This document shows positions 54,884 through 64,000 of a DNA stretch of 64,000 nucleotides, piece by piece. This stretch comes from Phaseolus vulgaris (lineage: Eukaryota > Streptophyta > Magnoliopsida > Fabales > Fabaceae). The stretch covers positions 19,883,818 through 19,947,817 of the forward strand of contig NC_023749.2 of NCBI RefSeq assembly GCF_000499845.2. Direction: 5' to 3'. A model generated the notes under the pieces. It searched no databases and was not told where the DNA came from. It worked only from the letters and a program-made list of their open reading frames with translations. The position numbers were made by a program, and so were the translations under genes. Numbering within the stretch: position 1 is the stretch's first letter; the number at the start of each line of letters is the position of its first letter.

Positions 54884-56614
54884 TGTACTGACCAGACCTC
54901 AGGCATCGGCGTTAAAGATCGAGATCAGACCTCGGCACCAGAGGTAGAGATTGGACATCGATGGTCTGAACAACTATAATGGACCATGTAAGTTGGGCCC
55001 ATAAATAGTACCAGCTACCAGTTAAACACCCAAATATAAGAAAGACCGAAGTCACGAGGGATCCATGCATATGGTGTGTGATCCTGCCGGTTGACCTGAG
55101 TGCAAGAGTCTTGCCACGTCAGAGGTTTCTCCTTCTGGATCAGCTTCGCACCACGTTAGCCTCTGTCCTTCACGCCTCAATTCCTCGCAAGAACCTGAAG
55201 AAAACAGAGTGGCGCCGCTGCGGCCGATCGCGCTCCGACGCTCAAGTCAGTGACGGAATCACCAAATACTAAGAGAGAAAATCTAAACTCAAGGAACCGT
55301 GTGCAGTGAATCTCAATGTACTCGAGAGTATTCTCAAAGCGTACTCCAGTGTTCTCAGAAAACGTACCTTAAAATTCTGTTAAGAGTTCCTTATATACCT
55401 GAGCGTTTCTCTCTCCTAACGGTTACGCCTCTGGACATGTGGCTCTCATCCAACTGTACACGTGTCACCATCTGGATCCCTCTCCACTTGAGCGTCACTT
55501 CTACTCTTCAAGCTATTCGACTAAGTTACCCATGCGAGGAGTAACCTGGTGCACAACTTCCTTGGAGCGCGACCCCTTAAGCGGCGAGTACGGGGTGTCA
55601 CCATGCACACCTTCTCTGTGGTCTCGCCTGCCGCTATCACGATCTGCTTCACTTGCACATCATGCATGTTCTGGTAAACTGTTCCCTTGCCCCGACCTCT
55701 GGCTAGGGAGTGTTTATCTGATAACCTCATCCTTCACTGCTGTGTGACAAGCATATCACTCATTTCCCATACTAGTACCCCTTGGAAACCTTGAATAAGC
55801 TTTCCTGACCTTTCGGCGATGTGCCCCTCTTAGGCGGTCTCTAACCACTTGATCGCCTAAAACTCACATACGGCGACTATGACGCAAACCTGGTGACCGC
55901 CGGTTATACATACTAGAGATCGGAGAATGCCAACTCAACGATTGGCGACTACACAGACTTCCCGATGTACTTCCCTTCTGTCAGCCAGGTGTCCCGTTCA
56001 ACACGCCTATATTATCGCTTGCTGCCACGTCATCACTTCCGATTACCTGATCGGTACAGTGTGTATAGCGCATTCGGGCGCGGCACAAGCAAGTATTCCA
56101 AGGGAAAAAGCCTAAGACCACCAGTGCTAGGGTTTCCAGGGAAAGTTGCATGCATGGCATGTGAACACTTAGGGCACCTACAGAACAGATGGCCCCGCAG
56201 CGTTGGTGCATGAGTTGGTACCTTGGTGGCCATACTGTTAGTCTACGCACTCCAGTAAAGGGAAGTCCTATGCTAAGATTGTGTAATAGCGGCGCAAGGG
56301 CATTCTCCCAGGAACCCTAGGTCCTCTAAGAGGCATGTGAACAGAACAAAAGTAACCCTAGATATGACCTATAAAAAGTGTGGTAAGAAGCCTAGCAAGG
56401 TACACAATTTCGAAGCTTGAAACTACTTTATTTACTTACTATTTCTTTGCCCTAGTACTGACTTGATCGTCGAAGTGCAATCAACAACTAGGGGACCCTC
56501 TGTGTCAACGGAGCCGGTCTCTAAGCATCCATTGGTGAGCACAGGAACCACCACGATTGGAGGAGCCACCGCTTGCCTTGAAGTCAACGACGACTGAGTC
56601 AACCGGCAAGAACA
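54884..56614 (+). repeat. Solo LTR of the E family, itself interrupted
   Basis: It runs from TGTACTGACCAGACC to CGGCAAGAACA. Apart from the inserted LTR (55079-56058), it is collinear with E's 3' LTR (for example ATGCATGGCA, CACTTAGGGCACC). It has no internal sequence. Flanks are AT-repeat (TATAT before, ATATAT after), so the target duplication is probable but cannot be fixed. The shared LTR block is decayed (about 56462-56500). Confidence 0.8.
55079..56058 (-). repeat. Diverged B-family solo LTR inside an E-family solo LTR
   Basis: TGATCCTGCC to ATCGGTACA, 980 bp, with GTGTG at 55074-55078 and 56059-56063. It is recognisably B-like but clearly diverged and longer than 759-1556. Confidence 0.88.
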
Positions 56615-56827
56615 ATATATAATAATTTTTTATTTCATGAAGATATTCTATAAAAATCACATTCTCGTAAATTTAAAAATTGTACACACTTATATATTAT
56701 AGTTTAGAAATAACATACTTTGTTGATCCCTATTACGACTCTAAAACTAGGGTTGATGTAAAATTACATAATCAAATTGTTAAGAGTTATTTATTACCGG
56801 AACAGTTTTAGTTTTTTCATGTAAATG
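56615..56827. other. AT-rich spacer
   Basis: About 210 bp of AT-rich sequence with no feature I can support. Confidence 0.4.
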
Positions 56828-57414
56828 CATTACAAGAAAATTATCAAATATAAACTAATTTTAGAAACCAAAATAATTAGTTACTATTTGATTAAATTAG
56901 AGATCATTTTATAAACTAAAAAAACTATTGATGTTTAAAGTAGTTTCTATTATTAATAAAAATTTATAAAATGGTTTCTAAATTAGTATCTAACCATTAG
57001 CTTCCAAGGTTTTAGCTACTTACTACTTTATATTATAAATCAGTCTCTATTAGAGATTAATTTAGAATCTAAAATATTAGTTGCTAAAACTTAGGTAGGT
57101 AATTAAGATACAAATTTAGAAACCATTTTATAAATTTTAATAATAATAGAAACCACTTTAGATATAAAAAAATTTTAGTCTCTAAATTAGTCGCTACTTA
57201 CTACTTTATATTATAAATCAATCTCTATTAGAGATTAATATTAGTCGCTAAAACTTATCTAGCTAATTTAGATACAAATTTAGAAACCATTTTATAAATT
57301 TTAATAATAATAGAAACCACTTTAGATATGAATAATTTTTTAGTCTCTAAATTAATATCCAATTTAGTTAATATAGTGAATAATTATTTGTAGTCTCTAA
57401 ATTTGATTACTATT
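56828..57414. mobile_element. Second foldback element, same family as 40103-40495, right end missing
   Basis: The left end is CATTACAAGAAAATTATC. The inner parts form inverted copies (GTTTCTATTATTAATA, AAAATGGTTTCTAAATT and complements). A segment of about 170 bp is duplicated in tandem (about 57010-57185 and 57190-57350, each with TACTTTATATTATAAATCA). The right terminus is not present before the LTR that begins at 57415, so that LTR inserted into the element. Confidence 0.65.
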
Positions 57415-58129
57415 TGTACCGTCCCATCCCCGGGCGTTGACTAAAGTCAAAGTCAAAGATACGGTGGGACCCCGTGAGGAGCCAGAGGAAGGAGGATGAG
57501 GCGTCGCCCAGAAGAAGAGGCGTCGCCAAGATAAGGCGTCGCCAGTATAAGGCGCTGATGGCGTCGCCAATATAAGGCACTGATGGCGTCGCACCCCGAT
57601 GCCCACGGGTAGGAAAGACCGTGGAGGGGACGAAATCGCCAGAAGCCAAGTTAGAGAAAAGAGAAAGATGGCTTTAAGGCCACAGTTATAATACTAATAG
57701 AGGTGGCTTCAAGGCCATAGTTCCAATACCAGTGGGGAGTATCCTGGCTCGTGAAGCCCACGCCACCTCAGGGTGATCCCTGGGATAGTTACGACCCAAG
57801 AGAGGGTCATACCCAAGGATGAACCAGGTGCGTGGTGCGAGAGGAAGGTAGATACACTCCCAGGGTGAGTGGCTGAAACCTGGGAGGCATGAGTTGGCAC
57901 CCAGAATGTCACCCCCTGCGCCGGCGGCACTTTGAGAAGGGGGGAACTCACGCGACAGAATGTCCCTAAGATTGGGATACGGCGCCATGAGGCCCTCCAC
58001 GTGTGATAGTAATCAAGTCAGCGAGAAGTTAGCGAAGGCAGTAAATGAGGGAACATTAATGTTTCCTCATCAGGTATGTTTTTATTGCAGTTATCGTTTC
58101 AAACGCTTTAAAAACACTTTAAAAGCCTC
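57415..58129 (+). repeat. C-family LTR, plus orientation, interrupted by element D
   Basis: It starts TGTACCGTCCC and runs about 715 bp to the AAACGCTTTAAAAACAC stretch, where element D's outer end begins. The missing U5 half is expected on the far side of D, outside the window. Confidence 0.8.
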
Positions 58130-59321
58130 TGTTCCGGCCGGTTGACCTGGGACGTCTTTGTGCGCAACCTCGCCCGTCAGCTAGGGACTCCTTCCCACTG
58201 GTTACCCGCGGATTTCTGCAAAGAAGGACAAAAGGGCGCCCTAGCGGCCGTTTGCACTCCGACGCTCAAGTCAGCTAGCAAGAAACACCAAAACTCTACA
58301 CCTCCGTATCGGAGCACCGTGACTGGCACTCTGAAGGTGGTCTAATGAAACTGTGTATTGTGTATCTTTTCTCCCTATGGCAAACAACCTCTCTCTCCCT
58401 ATTCCCTTGTGCGTAGTCTCAAGACTCGAGCAAGCAACTAGAGTGTACTCTGGGAAAATATGCCTAAAGTTCGAACCCCGTTTCCAACATTCAAGGTGCT
58501 ATTTAAACTACTCCCGCATTCAAAGCACCTTAAAGCGCATTTAATTATAAAACGTCCAGCGCATTTAAGACGTTCAAACCGCTTGGGAGCATTTATAGTA
58601 CCTTAAATGCTCGAAATGTAAACTGTGTTAAATAACTTTAATTACCTTGTACCTAACAAAAATGACGTTTCTATTCTGACTTGGTTGCTGTACACGTGGA
58701 GGGCCTCACAACGCCGTGACCCCATCTGGGGGTATTTCCTCGTGTGAGTCCTCCTACCTGGGAGTGCATCTGCGCAAGGGGTGACTTTCTGGGTGCCAAC
58801 TCATGCCCCCAAACCTCTAGTCACTCACTTTGAGAGCGTATCTACCTTCCTCTCGTACCCTGCACCTGGCTGCCCCCGGGCGTGACCCTTCTCATGAGTC
58901 GTAACTATCCCAAGGGCGTCTCTGGGGCGGCATGGGCACTTCACGAGTCAGATTGCTCTACACTGGCGCTATTACTGTGGCCTTGAAGCCACCTTTCTCT
59001 TCTCTTTATTGCTACCCCGGGATATCGGGGTTTGAGGCCTTCCCACGGTGTCACTCCCTCCATGGTCTTTCCTACCCATGGGTATCGGGGAGCAACATTG
59101 TGATTGCCTTGCTTCTGTGACATTTGACCTTGGCGACGCCCTAGCCGGGCGACGCCTTAACTCGACGATGCCTTCACCTAGGCAACGCCTTACCTTGGCG
59201 ACGCTTTCTCTCGGCAACGCCCCGCCTCGGCGATGCTTGCACTTGGCGTCTCCTAACCTAGGCGACGCCTTATGTTGACATTGACCTTGACTTTGTCAAC
59301 GCCCGGATACGGGACGGTACA
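58130..59321 (-). repeat. 3' LTR of element D
   Basis: TGTTCCGGCC to ACGGTACA, 1192 bp, collinear with C's LTR. It has the TACCCATGGGTA hairpin near 59069-59080 and a long GGCGACGCC stretch (59130-59275). Confidence 0.9.
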
Positions 59322-60063
59322 CAAGCCCCCCAGTCTTAAGCTGAAGCCTTGTCTTCAGCGCAAAGACTAAGGTCTCGCCCACACCATCCACGTGTCACCC
59401 TGGTGACATGTCATTCTTTTGCTGACGTGATACTTCTCGAACTATTGACGTGACATTCTCTGAACCATTGGGGTGCCCTTAATGGCTGATTGGACATCCT
59501 CTGAAACGGGGAAAGCAACCCCTTTTAGGGCCACGCTTAATCGCTTGCCACGTGGGGCATCACGCGGTCAGCCCCAAGAGTCTCTTGCGCTCTCGGTGAG
59601 CGCCTAATCCCGCGACACGTGGCATCATCGCACGGTCACCATCTGTTGCCCCTCGCGCTCCTCGTAACGTTTAAGTTACCCAAACTCCGCGCTTGAAACC
59701 ACTGTTTCATCCACTTTCTCTGCCTTCTCGCACTGTTCATCTTCTCTGAATTTCTTCTCTTGCAATCTCTGCTTTTTCGTGCTTCCGCTCACCACACCCT
59801 TCGACCCTTAAAGGTACGGTTTTTCCTACCCTTGTTGACTCCCTTTATTGCATGACTATAATGTATGGATGAACTGCCTGGGACTGTTTATGTTTCTGCA
59901 TTTCTGTATTCTTTCGCTCCTCCCTTCTTCTCCGTTCTCTTCTTCCCCTTTCTGGGTTTGTTCGTGTGGGTGGCATTTTCTAGGGTTTTGTTCCCCTTTC
60001 TGCCTTGGCATCGCTTGTTAAAACCGTTTTCCTTTCTTCTTTCTCCAGCTATTTATCCGCATC

Positions 60064-62314
60064 ATGGTGCGCCTGAAACCAAGGTCCAGTTCTCCCCCCA
60101 AGACCGGCTATAAGGCCCTCTATACATGGGCCCCTGACGATCTTTTAAATGAATGCACCACCCTGACGACCTTTCAGGACTTGGAGAACCATCGTGGTGA
60201 CCCCCATTTGTACAATTTCAATGCCTTCTGCCGCACCCACGATGCCCACATTTTCGTTCGTCCCGGCAGGCCAGGGGAACCTGTTTGTGTGGATGACAGA
60301 CCCAGGAGAGGGAACCCCTTTTTCTTCATGTATGAAACTGTATTTAAACGCATTGGTGTACGCCTTCCGTTCACACCCTTCGAGAGGGAACTCCTCACGG
60401 AGATCAATACGGCCCCTACCCAGTTACATCCCAATAGCTGGGCCTTCGTTCGGGCCTTTCAGATTCTTTGTGGATATCTAGGCGTCCTCCCTTCTGTGGA
60501 CGTCTTTCTACACTTCTTCGAGGTGAAGAAGCAAGGGAAAAGCTTCTGGGTGAGCTTTTCCGGGATCGCTTGCAGGATCCTCCTTTCCCTCTTCCAAAAC
60601 TCGTATAAAGGCTGGAAGGGAAAATTCTTCAGGGTGTGCTGTGCCAAACATGACCCCACAGCCTTGGACGGCTTCCCACTATACTGGACAGAACATCCCA
60701 AGCTGCTCAAGGCCAAGGCCCTGGATGAACTGTCCTCTGCTGATAGGGGGTGTGCAAGGCCTTGGCTGGCCTGGGGATCGTGTTCGACACGCTGAAGCTC
60801 ATAGCGTGCGAGTACAACGCACACACCCTGTCCACTTACTTTGGTAGGGAGGCTCCTCTCTTGTTGCCCTTTGTTATCTGTGTTTTACTGCATCATGCTT
60901 GCTCTGTTGGCCTCCTCCACCTGTTTTCCTCGGTGCTAAACGCCTTATGTTTCGTTCATCTGTGTGCTTTGTGGATTTGTATAACTGCATTAGCCTTAAC
61001 TTCTGTTATTTGGTTTGTCTGAATGTAGGATCGGTGATGGATGCTTCCAGGAGGATGGTCTTGGCGAAAGCACTGAAGGCTGCTCGTGCCACCAAGGCTG
61101 GCGCCTCCTCCGCCCCAGCTGCTGACCCAAACCTCTTACTAACCTTGCCCTCACCTACACCGACCACTACCGAAGCTCCACTAGGCTCATCTTCACCACC
61201 CCCAGCCACTTCAAACACCCAGCTCACCTCCCCACTGGCTGTGGCTTCATTACCTGCTCCAACCCCCCGGGACAAAGGAAAAAGGGTTTTGGAGATCCTC
61301 TCTGATGATGAGGACTCTGATGGCGTGGTATCCTTCAAGAGGACGAAGGCTGCGAGGGTTCCCTCCCTTCTAGCAGCATCACTTCCGGGAGGAGATTCCT
61401 TCAGGGACAGCCCCCCTAGTGCTACCTCTCCCCCTCCCACTATAGTCCAAGAGGAGAAAGGTGAAGGGGCCGAGTCTGCTCCGCCTCCCCCACCAGCAGA
61501 GGTTCCCACCGATCCTGCCTCCGTTTCTGCCGCTCCCGATCTCATTGCTATTCCTCCTCCAATCATGCACCTGATGAGAGGCTTCCATGGGGGATTAATG
61601 CCAGAAGGCTTCGACAGGAGAGAAGGAATGCCCTTCTACTTGGGAGCCTTCTTGGCCGTGGTCCTTGACTGGCGCGCCCAAGCTAGAAACGCAAACTTAA
61701 ACACACAAGCCCTCCAGGCCCTGGAAGCAAGAGTGGCCGCTCTGGAGGAGGAGAAGAAAGCTCTGGGACGCCAAAACGAGGCCTACCAAGCCTCTCTGAA
61801 GTTTGCGCAAGAGGCCAGGGAGGAGGCTGAAAGGTAGCTGGGCGAGGCGATGGAGTTTCAGGCCGACTTCTACGCTCGGGAAGTCACTCTCCAAGTTCAA
61901 ATAACAGGCCTCCAGGACATGGTCGAATCTTCCGAAGAGCTTCAGAAGGACTTGAAGGATCAATGCTGTGGGCAGGCTGAAAAACTGGAGCGGATGGAGT
62001 GGGAGATGGCTACCGAGGCCAAGACATTGGGCCTTCTCCAGGTTGACCATGACAAATTGCAGATCGAGGTCAGCTGGCTCCGAGTGAAGAAGGAGGCTCT
62101 GGAGAAATAGGTGGCTTCCGGGGACTCCACCATCGAGGAGTTGGAGAAGGCCAAGAAAGCTCTTATCGACGACATGGCTGGCACCTTCAAGGAGGGATTC
62201 AAAGAGGCTCTGGCCCAGGCCATCTGCGAGAATCCGGGGATCGACGTTTCTAACTGCGATTCCACCCACCATGTCGTTGATGGACGCGTCGTGCCCCTTG
62301 AGTTGGATGATTGA
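60064..62314 (+). pseudogene. Element D antisense gene 1: full PF04195-type domain plus coiled coil, broken
   Basis: Exon 1 (60064-60843) begins MVRLKPRSSSPPKTG and has the full domain: YTWAPDDLLNECTT, FFMYETVFKRIGVRLPFTPF, ERELLTEINTAPTQLHPNSW, SVDVFLHFFEVKKQG, DGFPLYWTEHPKLL. A one-base shift near 60750 breaks the frame before YFG. The intron is 60844-61028 (GTAGGG...ATGTAG). Exon 2 (61029-62314) begins SVMDASRRMVLAKALKAAR, with a Pro/Ser-rich acidic part and then coiled coil. In-frame stops lie at 61834-61836 and 62108-62110. It ends ICENPGIDVSNC...HHVVDGRVVPLELDD at 62312-62314. The breaks are few, so inactivation is recent. This copy shows what C's gene 1 has lost. Confidence 0.82.
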
Positions 62315-63670
62315 AACGCTGACTCTCAACTGTCTCTTTTACCTTTGACGCTTTATATTTGCTTTTGCCATCTTCTGTTGAACTTGTAAATCTTTCGGAG
62401 TATTTACACTTTGTTGGGATAATAGGCTTTGTATAGCCATTTCATACTCGTTCTTCATTTTTACGTGTTCCAATTGCTTTGCCTGTACCTTTACCCGTTT
62501 CAAACGCTGTGTTCGGCGATCCTGTACGCCCGACACCTTACTTCTAACGTGTGTCTCGAAACCTGTTTCGCCTTCGTGTCTATGAAGCCTCTGCCTCGTG
62601 AAGGCGCCGACAACTCCACCATTGCTGCAACGCAAAAGTTGAGACCTACTCTAGGTCTTAAACGCTTGGGACGAGGTCACGTGTCGATGCCCACGCCCAT
62701 GGAGAGGCCTGTCTAACAGCGCCGTATCGTCCATGGGGTGTCTCAAACACCAAGGCGATCTGTCCCTTGGTTCCTGGTGCCTGGCGCCCACGCCTAAGGA
62801 GAGGCCTTATCGCCCTCAGGGTGTCTAGAAACGCCAAACACTGGGAAGGCTCGAAGCCCCCCAGGGGGTCGTTCCCTCCATGGTCTTTCCTTCCATGGGT
62901 ATCGGGGAACAACCCTGCCAGTGGTTCACTCAGCATTTGGCGATCTCGTCTCCCTCCACAGTCTTTCCTACCAGTGGGTATCGAGGAGGCGATGCCGCTG
63001 GTGACCAGCTTTGACTTTCTTCAATTTCGTCTCCCTCCACAGTCTTTCCTACTTGTGGGTATCAGGGAGACGACGTCGCTGATAACTTATACTGGCGACG
63101 CCCTCGGCGTCTCATGCTGGCGGCGCCATCGGTTTCTTACACTGGCGACGCCTGGTGCGATCAACCTGTTGACTTCGACCTTGGTGTCGACTTTGACTTC
63201 GATTTTGGTCAACGCCTGGGGATAGCGGAGAGCTCAGGGTTTCGCCCGCGCCATCCACGTGGCCTCTCCCGTATGGCTAATGGGACGTTCCCTCACTTGA
63301 CTTGATCCTGACATTTTCTGAGTTTCTGACAAGATGCTCCCATTCTCGACGGTGCATCGTACCCTTGGGCATTCTGTCGATGTGACGTTCTCTGAAACTC
63401 AATCAGAGACGCCGGGATCGTCCTCCCATCGTTTGACGCATGGCCTAATCGCACGGTGCTCCCATTTTCGTCGCTTGGCGCTTTAACCGCAATATTTAGA
63501 TCTTCAGGAACCCATTCCTGCGTTTATCATCCCTGTGTTTCATACCCTCCTCGCACCGCTACACGCAGTGTTCCTTCTGCATTCCTCCTAGTTGGCGTTT
63601 TTACCTCCCGTATTCCTAACGCGCCATTCTTCTTTGAACTCCCTGCTCTTTGCTCACCTCTCGTAGCGCC
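62315..63670. repeat. Spacer between D's antisense genes, with hairpin repeats
   Basis: No gene. Copies of the CTTTCC-T-ACC...GGGTATCGGGGA motif lie at about 62884-62908, 62964-62990 and 63045-63070, in the same order as in C. GGCGACGCC-like units lie at about 63093-63152. The 36-bp repeat expanded in C is single here (about 63468). Confidence 0.7.
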
Positions 63671-64000
63671 ATGTCTTCCCACGTTCCTCCCCCTAGGGTT
63701 AACCCCAAGGACCTGTATGCATGGGCCTCGCGCGAGCTCCTTGACGAGTGCTCATGCTTTCTTTCTACCAGGGCCATAAGGGAACACAAAGGGGATTCGT
63801 GTTCCTACGATCATCGTGCCTTCGCTAGGAGGCATGACGACGACATTGTCGTACTCCCTTGCACCTTGGGGGAGCCGGTGTGCGGGGACGAGCGAGCCAA
63901 CGACGGGGTCCCCTTCTTTTACTTCTATCAAGTGGTATTCAAGAGCATCGACATGCGCCTGCCCTTCTCCAGGTTCGAAAGGGAACTATTGACGGAGATT
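63671..64000 (+). CDS. Element D antisense gene 2: PF04195-type protein, cut by the window end
   Basis: Starts at ATG 63671 (MSSHVPPPRVNPKDLYAWAS) and is open to the end of the window, through HDDDIVVLPCTLGEPVCGDE, FFYFYQVVFKSIDMRLPFSR and ERELLTEI. It is collinear with C's antisense gene 2. The 107-codon frame at 63456-63779 is a shadow of this region. Confidence 0.8.
   Translation, partial: MSSHVPPPRVNPKDLYAWASRELLDECSCFLSTRAIREHKGDSCSYDHRAFARRHDDDIVVLPCTLGEPVCGDERANDGVPFFYFYQVVFKSIDMRLPFSRFERELLTEI

Larger units (their letters stand above)
58130..64000 (-). mobile_element. Element D: left part of a C-family Tat element
   Basis: 3' LTR (58130-59321), polypurine tract (complement of 59322-59335), and both antisense genes in the same order as in C. 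Gag-pol and the 5' LTR lie beyond the window. The pentamer before the LTR is GCCTC (58125-58129), so that should recur right of D. Confidence 0.85.

Overview
This window looks like nuclear heterochromatin of a flowering plant. I see no host gene, rRNA or tRNA gene, or CRISPR array. Almost all of it is nested LTR retrotransposons, with a LINE fragment and two foldback MITE-like elements. A legume is plausible from the general look of the gag and LTR sequences, but that is recollection, not proof.

Most of the mass belongs to the Tat lineage of Ty3/gypsy. It carries a fused gag-pol frame with a VDQGSS protease, a YVDD reverse transcriptase, two RNase H domains and an HHCC/DDE integrase. Between pol and the 3' LTR it carries genes on the opposite strand. 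These antisense genes have an intron and encode a PF04195-like domain ('putative gypsy type transposon') followed by a proline-rich, coiled-coil half. I use working names for the elements: A, B, C, D, E, F for Tat elements or fragments, and X and X2 for a second family with gag (or gag plus protease) but no reverse transcriptase or integrase.

Layout. 1-24191: element X (minus, left end about 96 bp outside the window). Element B (759-3424, TSD AAGAG) sits in its 3' LTR. Element A (4680-17157, TSD AGGAT) sits in its gag gene, and A's 5' LTR holds a solo LTR (TSD AGAGC). X's 5' LTR holds an LTR-derived insertion whose two ends are both U3 ends (18982-23260, TSD AAATC) and which spawned a 918-bp tandem array. 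24192-28980: right part of element E (plus), into which X inserted. 28981-30645: right part of X2 (plus), into which E inserted. 30646-34984: right part of F (plus), into which X2 inserted. So 1-34984 is an onion of nested insertions. 35230-37188: LINE fragment (minus). 37189-38432: head-to-head LTR composite. 38433-40638: AT-rich sequence with a foldback element. 40639-54544: element C (minus), nearly complete, with two antisense genes and a solo LTR in its 5' LTR. 54545-58129: AT-rich DNA, a solo LTR holding another solo LTR, a second foldback element and a cut LTR. 58130-64000: left part of element D (minus), with both antisense genes.

How the parts work together. In an active Tat element, gag-pol from one strand makes the particle and the enzymes, and the antisense gene pair is read towards pol from the other end. 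Every gag-pol copy here is broken by stops or frameshifts. C's two antisense genes have open frames, though one has lost its PF04195 core. The clearest unusual signals are the U3-U3 insertion, the array that spans its junction, host-flank DNA where A's primer-binding site should be, a block shared by otherwise different LTR families and followed by a splice-acceptor-like tract, and recurring hairpin and post-pol motifs.
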